A stretch of DNA of 64,000 nt from Streptomyces sp. NBC_00154. Its GTDB lineage: Bacteria > Actinomycetota > Actinomycetes > Streptomycetales > Streptomycetaceae. Positions 1 through 10,526 of the stretch are shown here, in pieces (positions within the stretch are counted from its first letter, which is position 1; each line of letters starts with the position of its first letter). The translations under genes and the position numbers were made by a program. The stretch covers positions 1,122,501 to 1,186,500 of the forward strand of contig NZ_JAPEMI010000001.1 of the NCBI RefSeq assembly GCF_026342835.1, in the 5' to 3' direction. Below the pieces are notes generated by a model, which saw only the letters and a program-made list of their open reading frames with translations, searched no databases and was not told where the DNA came from.

Positions 1-3
1 GCG

Positions 4-21
4 CCCCGATGCAAATCGGGG
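4..21 (-). terminator. Hairpin downstream of RNase J gene
   Basis: A perfect 7-bp stem (CCCCGAT/ATCGGGG) with a 4-base loop lies about 33 bases past the RNase J stop codon. There is no U-tract, which is usual for Streptomyces terminators. It is close to the window edge, so anything beyond it is unseen. Confidence 0.5.
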
Positions 22-53
22 GCCCCGCTCCGGAGTTCGTGCCTGTCGGGGCG

Positions 54-1739
54 TCAGACCTCGACGACGACGGGAAGGATCATCGGGCGCCGGCGGTAGG
101 TGTCGGAGACCCACTTGCCCATCGAGCGACGGACGAGCTGCTGGAGCTGGTGCGGCTCCACCACGCCGTCCTGGGCGGACTTGTTGAGCGCTTCCTCGAT
201 CTTCGGCACGACGGCGGTGAATGCCGCGTCGTCGATTCCGGAACCCCGGGCCTGGATGTACGGACCGCCCGTGATCTTGCCGGACGAGCTGTCGACCACG
301 ATGAAGACCGAGATGATGCCCTCGTCGCCGAGGATGCGACGGTCCTTGAGGGAGGTCTCCGTGACGTCTCCGACCGAGAGGCCGTCGACGTACACATAAC
401 CGGCCTGCACCTTGCCGACGATCCTGGCCTTGCCATCGACGAGGTCGACGACGACGCCGTCCTCGGCGATGACGATGTGGTCCTTGGGCACGCCGGTGAG
501 CGCACCCAGTTCGGCGTTGGCCCGCAGGTGGCGCCATTCGCCGTGGACCGGCATCAGGTTCTTCGGCTTGCAGATGTTGTAGAAGTACAGCAGCTCGCCG
601 GCCGAGGCGTGGCCCGAGACGTGGACCTTGGCGTTGCCCTTGTGGACGACGTGGGCACCCCAGCGGGTCAGGCCGTTGATCACGCGGTAGACCGCGTTCT
701 CGTTGCCCGGGATCAGGGACGACGCGAGGATCACCGTGTCGCCCGGGACGATCCGGATCTGGTGGTCGCGGTTGGCCATGCGGGACAGTGCGGCCATCGG
801 CTCGCCCTGGGAACCCGTGCAGACCAGCACGACCTCGTCGTCCGGCAGGTCGTCGAGGGTCTTGACGTCGACGACCAGGCCCGCGGGGACCTTCAGATAG
901 CCGAGGTCACGGGCGATGCCCATGTTGCGGACCATCGAGCGGCCGACGAAGGCGACCCGGCGGCCGTACTCGTGTGCCGCGTCGAGGATCTGCTGAATCC
1001 GGTGCACGTGGCTGGCGAAGCTCGCCACGATGATGCGCTTCTGGGCGTTGGCGAAGACCGTGCGCAGGACGTTGGAGATGTCCCGCTCGGGCGGTACGAA
1101 GCCGGGAACCTCTGCGTTCGTCGAGTCGGAGAGGAGAAGGTCGATGCCTTCTTCGCTCAGCCGGGCGAAAGCGTGCAGGTCGGTGAGACGGCCGTCCAGC
1201 GGGAGCTGGTCCATCTTGAAGTCACCGGTCACGACTGCCATGCCCGCAGGCGTGCGGATGGCGACCGCGAGAGCGTCCGGGATGGAGTGGTTGACCGCGA
1301 TGAATTCGCAGTCGAAGACGCCGATGCGCTCGCGCTGGCCCTCGGCGACTTCGAGGGTGTACGGACGGATGCGGTGCTCCTGAAGCTTTGCCTCGATCAG
1401 GGCGAGGGTCAGCTTGGAGCCGATGAGCGGGATGTCCGGCTTCAGCCGCAGCAGATACGGGACACCACCGATGTGGTCCTCGTGTCCGTGCGTGAGGACG
1501 ATGCCCTCGATGTCGTCGAGACGGTCCCGGATCGTGGTGAAGTCCGGCAGGATCAGGTCGATTCCGGGCTGCTCCTCCTCGGGGAAGAGCACACCGCAGT
1601 CGACGATGAGCAGGCGTCCGCCGTACTCGAAAACCGTCATGTTGCGGCCGATTTCGCCGAGGCCGCCCAGAGGGGTGACGCGGAGGCCGCCCTTCGGGAG
1701 CTTCGGCGGGGTGCCGAGTTCGGGGTGCGGATGACTCAA
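54..1739 (-). CDS. rnj: Ribonuclease J
   Basis: Metallo-beta-lactamase/beta-CASP ribonuclease with endonuclease and 5'-3' exonuclease activity, acting in mRNA turnover and rRNA maturation in the cytoplasm. The zinc motif HGHEDH is at residues 84-89, and a second metal-ligand region (SGHASAGEL) lies near residue 370. The protein is 561 residues with the TTG start at 1739, which has a GGAG eight bases upstream; this is the length I expect for Streptomyces RNase J. The frame stays open upstream to an ATG at 1796, but that extension (MTCAPRASAV...) has no family character. It lies downstream of dapA on the same strand with a 129-bp gap that contains a small inverted repeat (GCCACGT/ACGTGGC). Identification is secure; only the start is a judgement. 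Confidence 0.96.
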   Translation of the reverse strand: MSHPHPELGTPPKLPKGGLRVTPLGGLGEIGRNMTVFEYGGRLLIVDCGVLFPEEEQPGIDLILPDFTTIRDRLDDIEGIVLTHGHEDHIGGVPYLLRLKPDIPLIGSKLTLALIEAKLQEHRIRPYTLEVAEGQRERIGVFDCEFIAVNHSIPDALAVAIRTPAGMAVVTGDFKMDQLPLDGRLTDLHAFARLSEEGIDLLLSDSTNAEVPGFVPPERDISNVLRTVFANAQKRIIVASFASHVHRIQQILDAAHEYGRRVAFVGRSMVRNMGIARDLGYLKVPAGLVVDVKTLDDLPDDEVVLVCTGSQGEPMAALSRMANRDHQIRIVPGDTVILASSLIPGNENAVYRVINGLTRWGAHVVHKGNAKVHVSGHASAGELLYFYNICKPKNLMPVHGEWRHLRANAELGALTGVPKDHIVIAEDGVVVDLVDGKARIVGKVQAGYVYVDGLSVGDVTETSLKDRRILGDEGIISVFIVVDSSSGKITGGPYIQARGSGIDDAAFTAVVPKIEEALNKSAQDGVVEPHQLQQLVRRSMGKWVSDTYRRRPMILPVVVEV

Positions 1740-1868
1740 AAGACTCTCCTTACCACGCACGCCACGTACCGCTGAGGCACGTGGCGCGCATGTCATTCGT
1801 GCACTTGCTGTTGTCTGTGTTGTCGCTCTTGCGAATGTTCTTCGCGTATTCAGTTGTGAAGTCTGTGG

Positions 1869-2768
1869 TTACAGCTGTACCCCACCGGCGGCGAGATCGA
1901 TCTTGAGCTGCGCCGTTTCCTGTTCGGTGAGTTCCACCAGAGGGAGGCGCAGCGGGCCGGCGGGCAGGCCCTGGAGGGCGAGCGCGGCCTTGGTGGTGAT
2001 CACGCCCTGGGTGCGGAACATGCCGGTGAAGACCGGCAGGAGCTTCTGATGGATCTCCGTGGCCTTCTGGACGTCTCCGCCGAGGTACGCCTCGATGAGG
2101 GCGCGCAGCTCGGGGGTGACGACGTGACCGACGACCGAGACGAAGCCGATGGCGCCGACCGAGAGCAGCGGCAGGTTCAGCATGTCGTCGCCGGAGTACC
2201 AGGCGAGGCCGGACCGGGCGATGGCCCAGCTGGCGCGGCCCAGGTCGCCCTTGGCGTCCTTGTTGGCGACGATGCGCGGATGCTCGGCGAGCCGGACCAG
2301 CGTCTCTGTGTCGATCGGCACACCGCTGCGGCCGGGAATGTCGTAGAGCATCACCGGCAGACCGGTGGCGTCCGCGATGGCCGTGAAGTGACGGAAGAGG
2401 CCTTCCTGCGGCGGCTTGTTGTAGTACGGCGTCACCGCGAGAAGGCCGTGGACGCCGGCGCGCTCGGCCGTGCGGGCCAGCTCGACGCTGTGGCGGGTGT
2501 CGTTCGTGCCGATGCCGGCGACGACATGGGCCCGGTCCCCCACGGCTTCCAGGACAGCCCGTACGAGCTGGTCTTTCTCCGCATCGCTGGTGGTCGGGGA
2601 CTCGCCGGTGGTGCCATTGATGATCAGGCCGTCATTGCCTGCGTCCACCAGATGGGCGGCGAGCCGCTGGGCGCCGTCGAGGTCGAGTGCGCCGTCCGCC
2701 GTGAAGGGCGTGACCATAGCGGTGAGGACCCGCCCGAAGGGGGTCTGCGGAGTGGAGATCGGAGCCAT
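1869..2768 (-). CDS. dapA: 4-hydroxy-tetrahydrodipicolinate synthase
   Basis: Condenses pyruvate with aspartate semialdehyde, the first committed step to diaminopimelate and lysine. Class I aldolase signs are clear: the GTTGESPT substrate loop near residue 57, the paired tyrosines of TPYYNKP, and the Schiff-base lysine in the IVANKDAKG segment. The protein is 299 residues from the ATG at 2768. An in-frame upstream start adds only three residues. No convincing ribosome-binding site precedes 2768, so a very short leader or leaderless message is possible. It sits between thyX and RNase J on the same strand, but a strong hairpin separates it from thyX, so it probably has its own promoter. Confidence 0.95.
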   Translation of the reverse strand: MAPISTPQTPFGRVLTAMVTPFTADGALDLDGAQRLAAHLVDAGNDGLIINGTTGESPTTSDAEKDQLVRAVLEAVGDRAHVVAGIGTNDTRHSVELARTAERAGVHGLLAVTPYYNKPPQEGLFRHFTAIADATGLPVMLYDIPGRSGVPIDTETLVRLAEHPRIVANKDAKGDLGRASWAIARSGLAWYSGDDMLNLPLLSVGAIGFVSVVGHVVTPELRALIEAYLGGDVQKATEIHQKLLPVFTGMFRTQGVITTKAALALQGLPAGPLRLPLVELTEQETAQLKIDLAAGGVQL

Positions 2769-2829
2769 GGGTAACACGCTACTCGTTGCTCAGCGCGCGG
2801 TGTCCCCTCGGGGGGACAAGGGATAGGAG

Positions 2830-2867
2830 CCCGGCACTGCCTGCTCGGGGGTTCAAGCAGTGCCGGG
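2830..2867 (-). terminator. Terminator hairpin after thyX
   Basis: A perfect 11-bp GC-rich stem (CCCGGCACTGC/GCAGTGCCGGG) with a 16-base loop lies 54 bases past the thyX stop. A second small hairpin (GTCCCC/GGGGAC, 2802-2817) lies closer to dapA and could belong to the dapA leader. Confidence 0.65.
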
Positions 2868-2920
2868 TCCGTTTGATCAGCCTAGATGAACTTCACGAAA
2901 CGCCGCAATACGGACACCGC

Positions 2921-3658
2921 CTACGGAGCTACGCGTCCGTTTTTGTTGAAGGCTGCATGGGTGAGCGGCATGAGCTGCGCCCACTGTTCCTCCATCTGTT
3001 CACCGACCATTTCGATCTCCCGCTGGGGGAAGGACGGCACCTTCGCCAGCTCGTGCTGGGTGCGCAGACCGAGGAAATGCATCAGCGAGCGGGCATTGCA
3101 CGTGGCGTACATCGACGAGAACAGCCCCACCGGGAGCACGGCGCGGGCGACCTCGCGGGCCACTCCGGCGGCGAGCATCTCCTGGTAGGCCTCGTATGCC
3201 TGGCGGTACGAGTCCTCCATCACACGACCCGTGAGCTCCTGCTGGGCCGCGGTGCCCTCGACGAACTCGTATTTGCCCGGGCGGCCCTGCTGAACGAGCT
3301 TGCGAGCCTCACCGGGGACGTAGAAGACCGGCTCCAGCTCCCTGTAGCGGCCCGATTCCTCGTTGTACGACCAGCCGACCCGGTGACGCATGAACTCGCG
3401 GAACACAAAGATCGGGGCACTGATGAAGAACGTCATCGAGTTGTGCTCGAACGGGGACCCGTGGCGGTCGCGCATCAGGAAGTTGATGAGCCCCTTCGAA
3501 CGCTCCGGGTCCTTGCTGACCTCCTCCAGGGACTGCTCTCCGGCCGTGGAGACACGGGCGGCGAACAGGACGTCGGAGTCGGCCGCGGAGTGCTTCACCA
3601 GCTCGACGGTGACATCGCTGCGGAAGCTGGGCTTTGCGGGCTCGGGGGTCTCGGTCAC
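2921..3658 (-). CDS. thyX: Flavin-dependent thymidylate synthase ThyX
   Basis: Makes dTMP from dUMP using methylene-tetrahydrofolate, FAD and NADPH, without the ThyA chemistry. The protein is 245 residues. The ThyX signature is present as RHRVGWSYNEESGRY at about residues 92-106; it holds one residue more than the usual RHR-x7-S spacing. The C-terminal substrate region (NARSLMHFLGLRT) is intact. The start is GTG at 3658 with AAGGA upstream. It is divergent from the small membrane protein at 3845 and is followed by a strong hairpin, so it is probably monocistronic. Confidence 0.95.
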   Translation of the reverse strand: MTETPEPAKPSFRSDVTVELVKHSAADSDVLFAARVSTAGEQSLEEVSKDPERSKGLINFLMRDRHGSPFEHNSMTFFISAPIFVFREFMRHRVGWSYNEESGRYRELEPVFYVPGEARKLVQQGRPGKYEFVEGTAAQQELTGRVMEDSYRQAYEAYQEMLAAGVAREVARAVLPVGLFSSMYATCNARSLMHFLGLRTQHELAKVPSFPQREIEMVGEQMEEQWAQLMPLTHAAFNKNGRVAP

Positions 3659-3844
3659 CGGCGGGGTCCTTCCAATTGCGTCGCTCGGGCGGCGCCCACT
3701 CTACGGGCCGCCACTGACAACGAGGCGCGGAAGGCCCGTCCGGGGATTTCTTCGGCCAATCAGGTGATTCGGGGCACCGAACGGGCGTGCCGCGCGTCTG
3801 ACTCTTTAGCAGCACCTGTAACAGAGATCAAGGAGAGTTTCCTC

Positions 3845-4084
3845 ATGTTCCGCCGGCGTGAAGCCGTCCCGTTCGCCTTCGTGGCCGAGGCCGACCGATT
3901 CCGTAGCAACATCACGCCACCGCCCCGGGAACGCGCCACCGCCGCCCAGCTGGCGGCCCGTTCTCTCGTAGGACTCACGGTGCTCGCAGGCCTTGCCGGA
4001 TCATTGATCCTCGGCCTTCCCGCGCTTGCCCCGGCCGAGGCTCCCTCGCACACTCAGCAGACCGAAGCCGCGCACGGCCCCTGA
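3845..4084 (+). CDS. Small single-pass membrane protein, unknown function
   Basis: A 79-residue protein with a charged N-terminal half and one hydrophobic segment around residues 42-62 (SLVGLTVLAGLAGSLILGLPAL), ending in a short hydrophilic tail. The ATG at 3845 has a very good ribosome-binding site (AAGGAG, nine bases upstream), which is the main support for the gene. The 186-bp region shared with thyX can hold divergent promoters. I do not recognise a family. It may be a membrane anchor or a secreted peptide with a non-standard signal. Confidence 0.7.
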   Translation: MFRRREAVPFAFVAEADRFRSNITPPPRERATAAQLAARSLVGLTVLAGLAGSLILGLPALAPAEAPSHTQQTEAAHGP

Positions 4085-4178
4085 CTCGTACGGGGCCCCT
4101 GGGGTGGTAGCGGCGGTGGCCTGCTCGGTAGCCTCACCGGGCACAGCAATCGAGCGTGCTTGTGAGTGAGGATCAGTC

Positions 4179-4730
4179 GTGCCCCTGCCCTTTCTGACGG
4201 CCGACCGCGCGTTTGACGCGAGCGCTGAGGACATCGCGCTGCCGTTCGACGACCACGACAGCTGGCGGCGCCCCTACCGCCCCGGGCCGTGGCGGGTCGC
4301 CGCGGCGGCCACCCTGTTGTTGCTCGCCTCGTACGTGCTGATCGCAGGCATGATCATCGCGTTTGCCGGGGCACTGCCCGGGGCCTCGGCATGCCTCGGG
4401 CTCGCCCTTGTGGTGATTCTCTGCGCCCTGCGGATGCTGCGGGTCGGTGCCTGGGTGAGCCGGCACGGAGTGCGGCGCGTGGGCTTCTTCATAACGACGA
4501 CCGTGCCGTGGAGCCGGGTCACTGCGGTCCGCACCGTGCAGCAGCCGGTGAAGTGGCTCGGGTTCCCGCGCACGGTGCAGGGGCAGGCCCTGATCCTCGT
4601 ACGTCTGGGTGGCGACGCCGTTCCGCCACTGCTCACCGACAGCAACGCGGACTTCTTGGGGCGCAGCGAGGCGTTCGACCGGGCCGCGGACACGATAGAG
4701 GCCTGGGACGACGAGTACCGGCTCAGCTAG
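4179..4730 (+). CDS. Membrane protein with bacterial PH-like domain
   Basis: A 183-residue protein with two hydrophobic segments (about residues 39-62 and 67-87), followed by a basic and beta-rich region (RRVGFFITTTVPWSRVTAVRTV) that resembles the bacterial pleckstrin-homology-like fold of actinobacterial membrane proteins. The start is GTG at 4179 with GAGGA upstream. It runs convergently to the gene at 4794. The PH-like assignment is a fold resemblance by eye only; the biochemical role is unknown. Confidence 0.75.
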   Translation: MPLPFLTADRAFDASAEDIALPFDDHDSWRRPYRPGPWRVAAAATLLLLASYVLIAGMIIAFAGALPGASACLGLALVVILCALRMLRVGAWVSRHGVRRVGFFITTTVPWSRVTAVRTVQQPVKWLGFPRTVQGQALILVRLGGDAVPPLLTDSNADFLGRSEAFDRAADTIEAWDDEYRLS

Positions 4731-4793
4731 TGCTCCGAGCCCGCCCGGCGGCCGGTTCCGTCCTCGGTCGCCGGACGGACTCGGAGGACGTTC

Positions 4794-5270
4794 TCAGTCG
4801 CCGGACGAGCTCGATGTGACCGCCGGGGTTGATGTCCTCATGTGGAGGGCGATGGCGCGCTGCATGGCTTTGCGGGCGCGCGGGGTGTCCCGGGCGTCCT
4901 GATAGGCGACGGCGAGCCGGAACCAGCAGCGCCAGTCGTCCGGGGAGTCCTCGGTCTCCTCGCGGCGCCGTGCGAAGACGGCGTCGGCCGAGTCCCGGTC
5001 GATACGACCGGCCGGGGTACGGACCAGTTCGTCGACGGGCAGACCGCCCTCTGCGTCCAGCTCTGCGGCCAGGGCGTTGGCCCTGCGGACGAACTGGGTG
5101 TTCTTCCAGAGGAACCAGATACCGATCACCGGCAGGATCAGTACCGCGACCCCGAAGGTGACCGTGAGCAGCGTGCCGTGCTTGATGAGCAGCAGGCCAC
5201 GGCTGCCGACCAGGGCGAAGTAGAAGACCAGGACGGCAGCGGTGACGAGGTAAGTGATCTTTGCGCGCAT
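4794..5270 (-). CDS. Membrane protein with TPR-like C-terminus
   Basis: A 158-residue protein. Two transmembrane segments (about residues 5-25 and 32-56) are followed by a soluble region with one TPR-like helix pair near residues 112-145 (WFRLAVAYQDARDTPRARKAMQRAIAL). It starts only 14 bases after dapB, so it is almost certainly cotranscribed with M16 peptidase and dapB. The function is unknown; the arrangement suggests a small scaffold at the membrane. The serine-rich C-terminus ends the operon. Confidence 0.8.
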   Translation of the reverse strand: MRAKITYLVTAAVLVFYFALVGSRGLLLIKHGTLLTVTFGVAVLILPVIGIWFLWKNTQFVRRANALAAELDAEGGLPVDELVRTPAGRIDRDSADAVFARRREETEDSPDDWRCWFRLAVAYQDARDTPRARKAMQRAIALHMRTSTPAVTSSSSGD

Positions 5271-5284
5271 GGCGGTGGGCTCAG

Positions 5285-6049
<765 letters not shown>

Positions 6050-6060
6050 TTACGGGTGGA

Positions 6061-7440
6061 TTAGGAGACCGCTTCGTCGAGGCGGCCGGCCTGCTTGTCC
6101 TTGAGCGGACCGATGACGGAGAGCGAGGGGCGCTGTCCGAGTACCTCGCCTGCCACTGCCCGGACGTCGTCCGGGGTGACCTGCGCTATCCGGCTCAGCA
6201 TGTCGTCGACCGACATCTGCTCGCCCCAGCACAGCTCGCTCTTGCCGATACGGTTCATCAGGGCGCCGGTGTCCTCCAGGCCGAGGACGGTGGAGCCGGA
6301 GAGCTGGCCGATGGCGCGCCCGATCTCTTCGTCGCTCAGTCCGTCGGACGCTACCCGGTCGAGTTCGTCGCGGCAGATCTTCAGGACGTCGTGGACCTGG
6401 CTGGGCCGGCATCCCGCGTACACGCCGAAGAGTCCGCAGTCGGCGAAGCCCGAGGTGTACGAGTACACGCTGTAGGCGAGGCCGCGCTTCTCCCGTACCT
6501 CCTGGAAGAGGCGGGAGCTCATTCCGCCGCCCAGGGCGGTGTTGAGTACGCCGAGTGCCCAGCGGCGGTCGTCGGTGCGGGCGAGGCCCGGAACGCCGAG
6601 GACGACATGGGCCTGCTCGGTCTTGCGGTTGAACAGCTCGACCCGGCCCGCCGTGCGCAGGGTGCGAGAGCCTTCGCGGGGTGCGACCGGGACAGCTTCG
6701 GTACGGGACAGGGCACCCGCGCGCTCGAAGGCCTTGCGGACCTGGCGTACCACCGTGGCGTGGTCGACGTTGCCGGCGGCGGCGACGACCAGGTGGGTGG
6801 GGTCGTAGTGCTTCTTGTAGAAGCGGGCGATCTGGCCGCGGTTCAGTGCGTTGATCGTGTCGACGGTGCCGAGGACCGGGCGGCCGAGGGGCGTGTCGCC
6901 GAGCATCGTGTGCGCGAACAGGTCGTGCACGCAGTCGCCCGGGTCGTCCTCGGTCATCGCGATCTCTTCGAGGATGACGCCACGCTCGGCGTCGACGTCC
7001 TCGGCGGCGATCAGCGAGCCGGTCAGCATGTCGCAGACGACATCGATGGCCAGCGGCAGGTCGGTGTCGAGGACCCGCGCGTAGTAGCAGGTGTACTCCT
7101 TCGCCGTGAAGGCGTTCATCTCGCCGCCGACCGCGTCGATCGCGGACGAGATGTCGAGGGCGCTGCGCTTGGCCGTGCCCTTGAAGAGGAGGTGCTCGAG
7201 GTAGTGCGTCGCGCCGTTCAGGCTGGGCGTCTCGTCGCGTGATCCGACATTGGCCCAGATACCGAAGGTGGCGGAGCGTACGGAGGGCAGGGTCTCGGTG
7301 ACGATCCGGAGACCGCCGGGGAGAACGGTACGGCGAACGGTGCCGATGCCGTTGGTGCCCTTGAGAAGCGTTTGGGTACGGGCGACGGCCCGCGCCTCCG
7401 AGGAGGTGCGGGCCGTCGTCACGGAACTACGGGACGTCAC
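6061..7440 (-). CDS. M16 family zinc peptidase
   Basis: Insulinase/pitrilysin family metalloprotease related to mitochondrial processing peptidase. The 459-residue chain has the inverted zinc motif HYLEH at residues 79-83, with the further glutamate in the downstream segment [11 protein letters not shown] glycine-rich and substrate-binding second half ([25 protein letters not shown]) is intact. The GTG start at 7440 overlaps the pnp stop by four bases (GTGA), so translation is probably coupled. A fixed neighbour of pnp in actinobacteria; its physiological substrate is not evident from sequence. Confidence 0.93.
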   Translation of the reverse strand: MTSRSSVTTARTSSEARAVARTQTLLKGTNGIGTVRRTVLPGGLRIVTETLPSVRSATFGIWANVGSRDETPSLNGATHYLEHLLFKGTAKRSALDISSAIDAVGGEMNAFTAKEYTCYYARVLDTDLPLAIDVVCDMLTGSLIAAEDVDAERGVILEEIAMTEDDPGDCVHDLFAHTMLGDTPLGRPVLGTVDTINALNRGQIARFYKKHYDPTHLVVAAAGNVDHATVVRQVRKAFERAGALSRTEAVPVAPREGSRTLRTAGRVELFNRKTEQAHVVLGVPGLARTDDRRWALGVLNTALGGGMSSRLFQEVREKRGLAYSVYSYTSGFADCGLFGVYAGCRPSQVHDVLKICRDELDRVASDGLSDEEIGRAIGQLSGSTVLGLEDTGALMNRIGKSELCWGEQMSVDDMLSRIAQVTPDDVRAVAGEVLGQRPSLSVIGPLKDKQAGRLDEAVS

Positions 7441-9650
7441 TTGGCAGCGTCGTCCTTCTTCTCGTCCTCTTCGCCCTCGATCACGGGGATGAGGGAGAGC
7501 TTGCCGCGGGAGTCGATCTCGGCGATCTCGACCTGGACCTTGGCTCCGACCGCAACCACGTCCTCGACGTTCTCCACGCGCTTGCCACCGGCGAGCTTGC
7601 GGATCTGCGAGATGTGCAGCAGGCCGTCCTTGCCCGGCATGAGCGAGACGAACGCACCGAAGGTGGTGGTCTTGACGACCGTACCCAGGTAACGCTCGCC
7701 GACCTCCGGCATGGTCGGGTTGGCGATCGCGTTGATCGTGGCGCGCGCGGCCTCGGCCTGCGAGCCCTGCTGGGCACCGATGTAGATGGTGCCGTCGTCC
7801 TCGATCGTGATGTCGGCGCCGGTGTCCTCCTGGATCTGGTTGATCATCTTGCCCTTGGGGCCGATGACCTCACCGATCTTGTCCACCGGGATCTTGACGG
7901 TGATGATCCGCGGGGCGTTCGGGGACATCTCGTCCGGGACGTCGATCGCCTCGTTCATCACATCGAGGATGTGGAGGCGGGCGTCGCGGGCCTGCTTCAG
8001 CGCGGCGGCCAGGACCGAGGCGGGGATGCCGTCGAGCTTGGTGTCGAGCTGGAGCGCGGTGACGAACTGCTTCGTACCGGCGACCTTGAAGTCCATGTCA
8101 CCGAACGCGTCCTCGGCACCGAGGATGTCGGTCAGGGCGACGTAGTGGGTCTTGCCGTCGATCTCCTGGGAGATCAGACCCATGGCGATACCGGCGACGG
8201 CGGCCTTGAGCGGCACACCGGCGTTCAGCAGCGACATGGTGGAGGCGCAGACCGAGCCCATGGACGTCGAGCCGTTGGAGCCCAGCGCCTCGGAGACCTG
8301 GCGGATCGCGTAGGGGAACTCCTCGCGCGACGGCAGCACCGGCACGATGGCGCGCTCGGCGAGCGCACCGTGGCCGATCTCGCGGCGCTTGGGCGAGCCC
8401 ACGCGGCCGGTCTCACCGACGGAGTACGGCGGGAAGTTGTAGTTGTGCATGTAGCGCTTGCGGGTCACCGGGGAGAGGGTGTCCAGCTGCTGCTCCATGC
8501 GGAGCATGTTCAGGGTGGTGACGCCCAGGATCTGGGTCTCGCCACGCTCGAACAGCGCCGAGCCGTGCACGCGCGGGATGGCCTCGACCTCGGCGGCGAG
8601 CGTACGGATGTCCGTGACGCCACGGCCGTCGATGCGGACCTTGTCCTTGATGACGCGCTCGCGGACCAGCTTCTTGGTCAGCGCGCGGTAGGCACCGGAG
8701 ATCTCCTTCTCGCGGCCCTCGAACTGCGGGAGCAGCTTCTCGCCGGCGATCTCCTTGATGCGGTCCAGCTCGGCCTCGCGCTCCTGCTTGCCGGCGATGG
8801 TGAGCGCCTTGGCGAGCTCGGTGCTGACGGCGGCGGTGAGCGCCTCCAGGACGTCGTCCTGGTAGTCGAGGAAGACCGGGAACTCGCCGGTGGGCTTGGC
8901 AGCCTTGGCGGCGAGCTCCGACTGGGCCTTGCAGAGGGCCTTGATGAACGGCTTCGCGGCCTCGAGACCGGCGGCGACGACCTCTTCCGTCGGGGCCTCG
9001 GCGCCGTCCTTGACGAGCTGGATGGTCTTCTCGGTGGCCTCGGCCTCGACCATCATGATCGCGACGTCGCCGTCCTCCAGGACGCGACCGGCGACGACCA
9101 TGTCGAAGACGGCGTCCTCGAGCTCGGTGTGCGTCGGGAAGGCGACCCACTGGCCCTTGATCAGGGCGACACGGGTGCCACCGATCGGGCCGGAGAAGGG
9201 CAGGCCGGCCAGCTGCGTGGAGCAGGAGGCGGCGTTGATCGCGATCACGTCGTACAGGTGATCGGGGTTGAGCGCCATGATCGTCTCGACGATCTGGATC
9301 TCGTTGCGCAGGCCCTTCTTGAAGGAGGGGCGCAGCGGCCGGTCGATCAGACGGCAGGTGAGGATCGCGTCCTCGGAGGGGCGGCCCTCGCGGCGGAAGA
9401 AGGAGCCGGGGATCTTGCCCGCGGCGTACTGCCGCTCCTCGACGTCCACCGTGAGGGGGAAGAAGTCGAGCTGGTCCTTCGGCTTCTTGGAAGCCGTGGT
9501 GGCCGACAGCACCATGGTGTCGTCGTCCAGGTACGCAACGGCGGAGCCGGCGGCCTGCTTGGCCAGGCGGCCCGTCTCGAAGCGGATGGTGCGGGTGCCG
9601 AAGGTTCCGTTGTCGATAACGGCCTCGGCGTAGTGGGTCTCGTTCTCCAC
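7437..9650 (-). CDS. pnp: Polynucleotide phosphorylase
   Basis: Phosphorolytic 3'-5' exoribonuclease and polymerase; in Streptomyces the enzyme was also described as guanosine pentaphosphate synthetase and makes RNA 3' tails. The 737 residues hold two RNase PH-like domains, then a KH domain ([16 protein letters not shown], near residue 600) and a C-terminal S1 domain ([19 protein letters not shown]), ending in an acidic tail. I chose GTG at 9650, with GGAG nine bases upstream and the family N-terminus ([14 protein letters not shown]). The frame stays open 288 bases further but without family features. It is downstream of rpsO past a 15-bp hairpin and coupled to the M16 peptidase. Confidence 0.97.
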   Translation of the reverse strand: MENETHYAEAVIDNGTFGTRTIRFETGRLAKQAAGSAVAYLDDDTMVLSATTASKKPKDQLDFFPLTVDVEERQYAAGKIPGSFFRREGRPSEDAILTCRLIDRPLRPSFKKGLRNEIQIVETIMALNPDHLYDVIAINAASCSTQLAGLPFSGPIGGTRVALIKGQWVAFPTHTELEDAVFDMVVAGRVLEDGDVAIMMVEAEATEKTIQLVKDGAEAPTEEVVAAGLEAAKPFIKALCKAQSELAAKAAKPTGEFPVFLDYQDDVLEALTAAVSTELAKALTIAGKQEREAELDRIKEIAGEKLLPQFEGREKEISGAYRALTKKLVRERVIKDKVRIDGRGVTDIRTLAAEVEAIPRVHGSALFERGETQILGVTTLNMLRMEQQLDTLSPVTRKRYMHNYNFPPYSVGETGRVGSPKRREIGHGALAERAIVPVLPSREEFPYAIRQVSEALGSNGSTSMGSVCASTMSLLNAGVPLKAAVAGIAMGLISQEIDGKTHYVALTDILGAEDAFGDMDFKVAGTKQFVTALQLDTKLDGIPASVLAAALKQARDARLHILDVMNEAIDVPDEMSPNAPRIITVKIPVDKIGEVIGPKGKMINQIQEDTGADITIEDDGTIYIGAQQGSQAEAARATINAIANPTMPEVGERYLGTVVKTTTFGAFVSLMPGKDGLLHISQIRKLAGGKRVENVEDVVAVGAKVQVEIAEIDSRGKLSLIPVIEGEEDEKKDDAAK

Positions 9651-9984
9651 TAGCGTTTTCTCCGATACATATCGTCTTCTCGCCCCCACGCCCGTGTGGC
9701 GGGGGACGGTGCGGAGAAGCGCTCCATCGGCGGGCCGGTCTTCGATCGAAGCACCCGGGTTGCTCTGTCCGGGGGCCACTACCGAGGACCGGCGGCGGGG
9801 AGCCTGCTTCTTCCGCTCGTCTGCGGGACGTTCCGGGACCAGGTTACTGAGATTCGGCTCAGCTTGGCATTCCGGTCGACCGGGCGAGCCGGTCACGTCC
9901 CATACATGCTGTTGCACGCACACCTGTACGTACAACAAAGGGAGCGGTTCCCTCAGTCGTGGGAACCGCTCCCTTCACGGCGTC
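9651..9984 (-). other. rpsO-pnp intergenic region
   Basis: These 334 bases hold no gene that I can support. Near the rpsO end is the large hairpin listed separately. The rest should contain the pnp-specific promoter known in S. coelicolor, but I could not pick out a convincing -35/-10 pair. The long open frame that runs through it in phase with pnp is a by-product of high GC. Confidence 0.6.
9938..9975 (-). terminator. rpsO-pnp intercistronic hairpin
   Basis: A perfect 15-bp stem (arms 9938-9952 and 9961-9975) with an 8-base loop begins 10 bases past the rpsO stop. On the minus strand it is followed by a T-rich stretch (TTTGTTGT), giving a good intrinsic terminator or attenuator. In S. coelicolor the corresponding rpsO-pnp stem-loop is read through and cleaved by RNase III, which autoregulates pnp; the same role is inferred here. 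Confidence 0.8.
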
Positions 9985-10275
9985 TTACTTGGCACCGCCG
10001 GCCGCACCGCGGCGGATGCCGAGGCGGTCGACCAGGGCACGGAACCGCTGGATGTCCTTCTTGGCCAGGTACTGCAGGAGGCGGCGACGCTGGCCGACCA
10101 GGATCAGCAGACCACGACGGGAGTGGTGGTCGTGCTTGTGCGTCTTGAGGTGCTCCGTCAGGTCCGAGATACGACGGGAGAGCATGGCCACCTGGACCTC
10201 GGGGGAACCGGTGTCACCCTCCTTGGTGGCGAACTCGGACATGATCTGCTTCTTCGTAGCGGCGTCGAGCGACAC
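9985..10275 (-). CDS. rpsO: 30S ribosomal protein S15
   Basis: Primary 16S rRNA-binding protein of the small-subunit platform. 96 residues starting [16 protein letters not shown], with the conserved TGSPEVQVA and the C-terminal [12 protein letters not shown] helix. I chose GTG at 10275, which has GGAG six bases upstream and gives the usual length; an in-frame ATG at 10308 would add 11 residues not seen in S15. It heads the rpsO-pnp unit. Confidence 0.97.
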   Translation of the reverse strand: MSLDAATKKQIMSEFATKEGDTGSPEVQVAMLSRRISDLTEHLKTHKHDHHSRRGLLILVGQRRRLLQYLAKKDIQRFRALVDRLGIRRGAAGGAK

Positions 10276-10526
10276 GCGGTACTCCTCTTTGATGTTCGAT
10301 GCGCCCACGAGTGCCCCTGGTCTTGATCTCAGGGGGTCTTCCGTTACTCGAGGACGAAGGTCCGATGAGCGCAGCCCTCAGGATGATCCGGGGGCGCGTA
10401 CACAAACGGCCGTCACACAGCGTACCAGGCCTGCAGAGCCGGGTTGCCGGGGGCTGGTGGGGGCGTCCGGGTGCCGGTTTGTCCTCCATCACCGGACAGG
10501 CTTGATTGTGCCCGGCCGGGCTCGGT
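10276..10526 (-). other. eccD-rpsO intergenic region
   Basis: This 251-base gap must carry the rpsO promoter on the minus strand. An extended -10-like sequence (TGGTACGCT read on the minus strand, around 10419-10427) is the best candidate, but its -35 is poor. No terminator-strength hairpin for eccD was recognised. Confidence 0.35.

Noticed and set aside
9..1775. Long plus-strand open frame antisense to RNase J
   Set aside because: Arises from GC-rich third positions of the real gene on the other strand; composition Asp/Val/His/Arg-rich with no domain and no ribosome-binding site.
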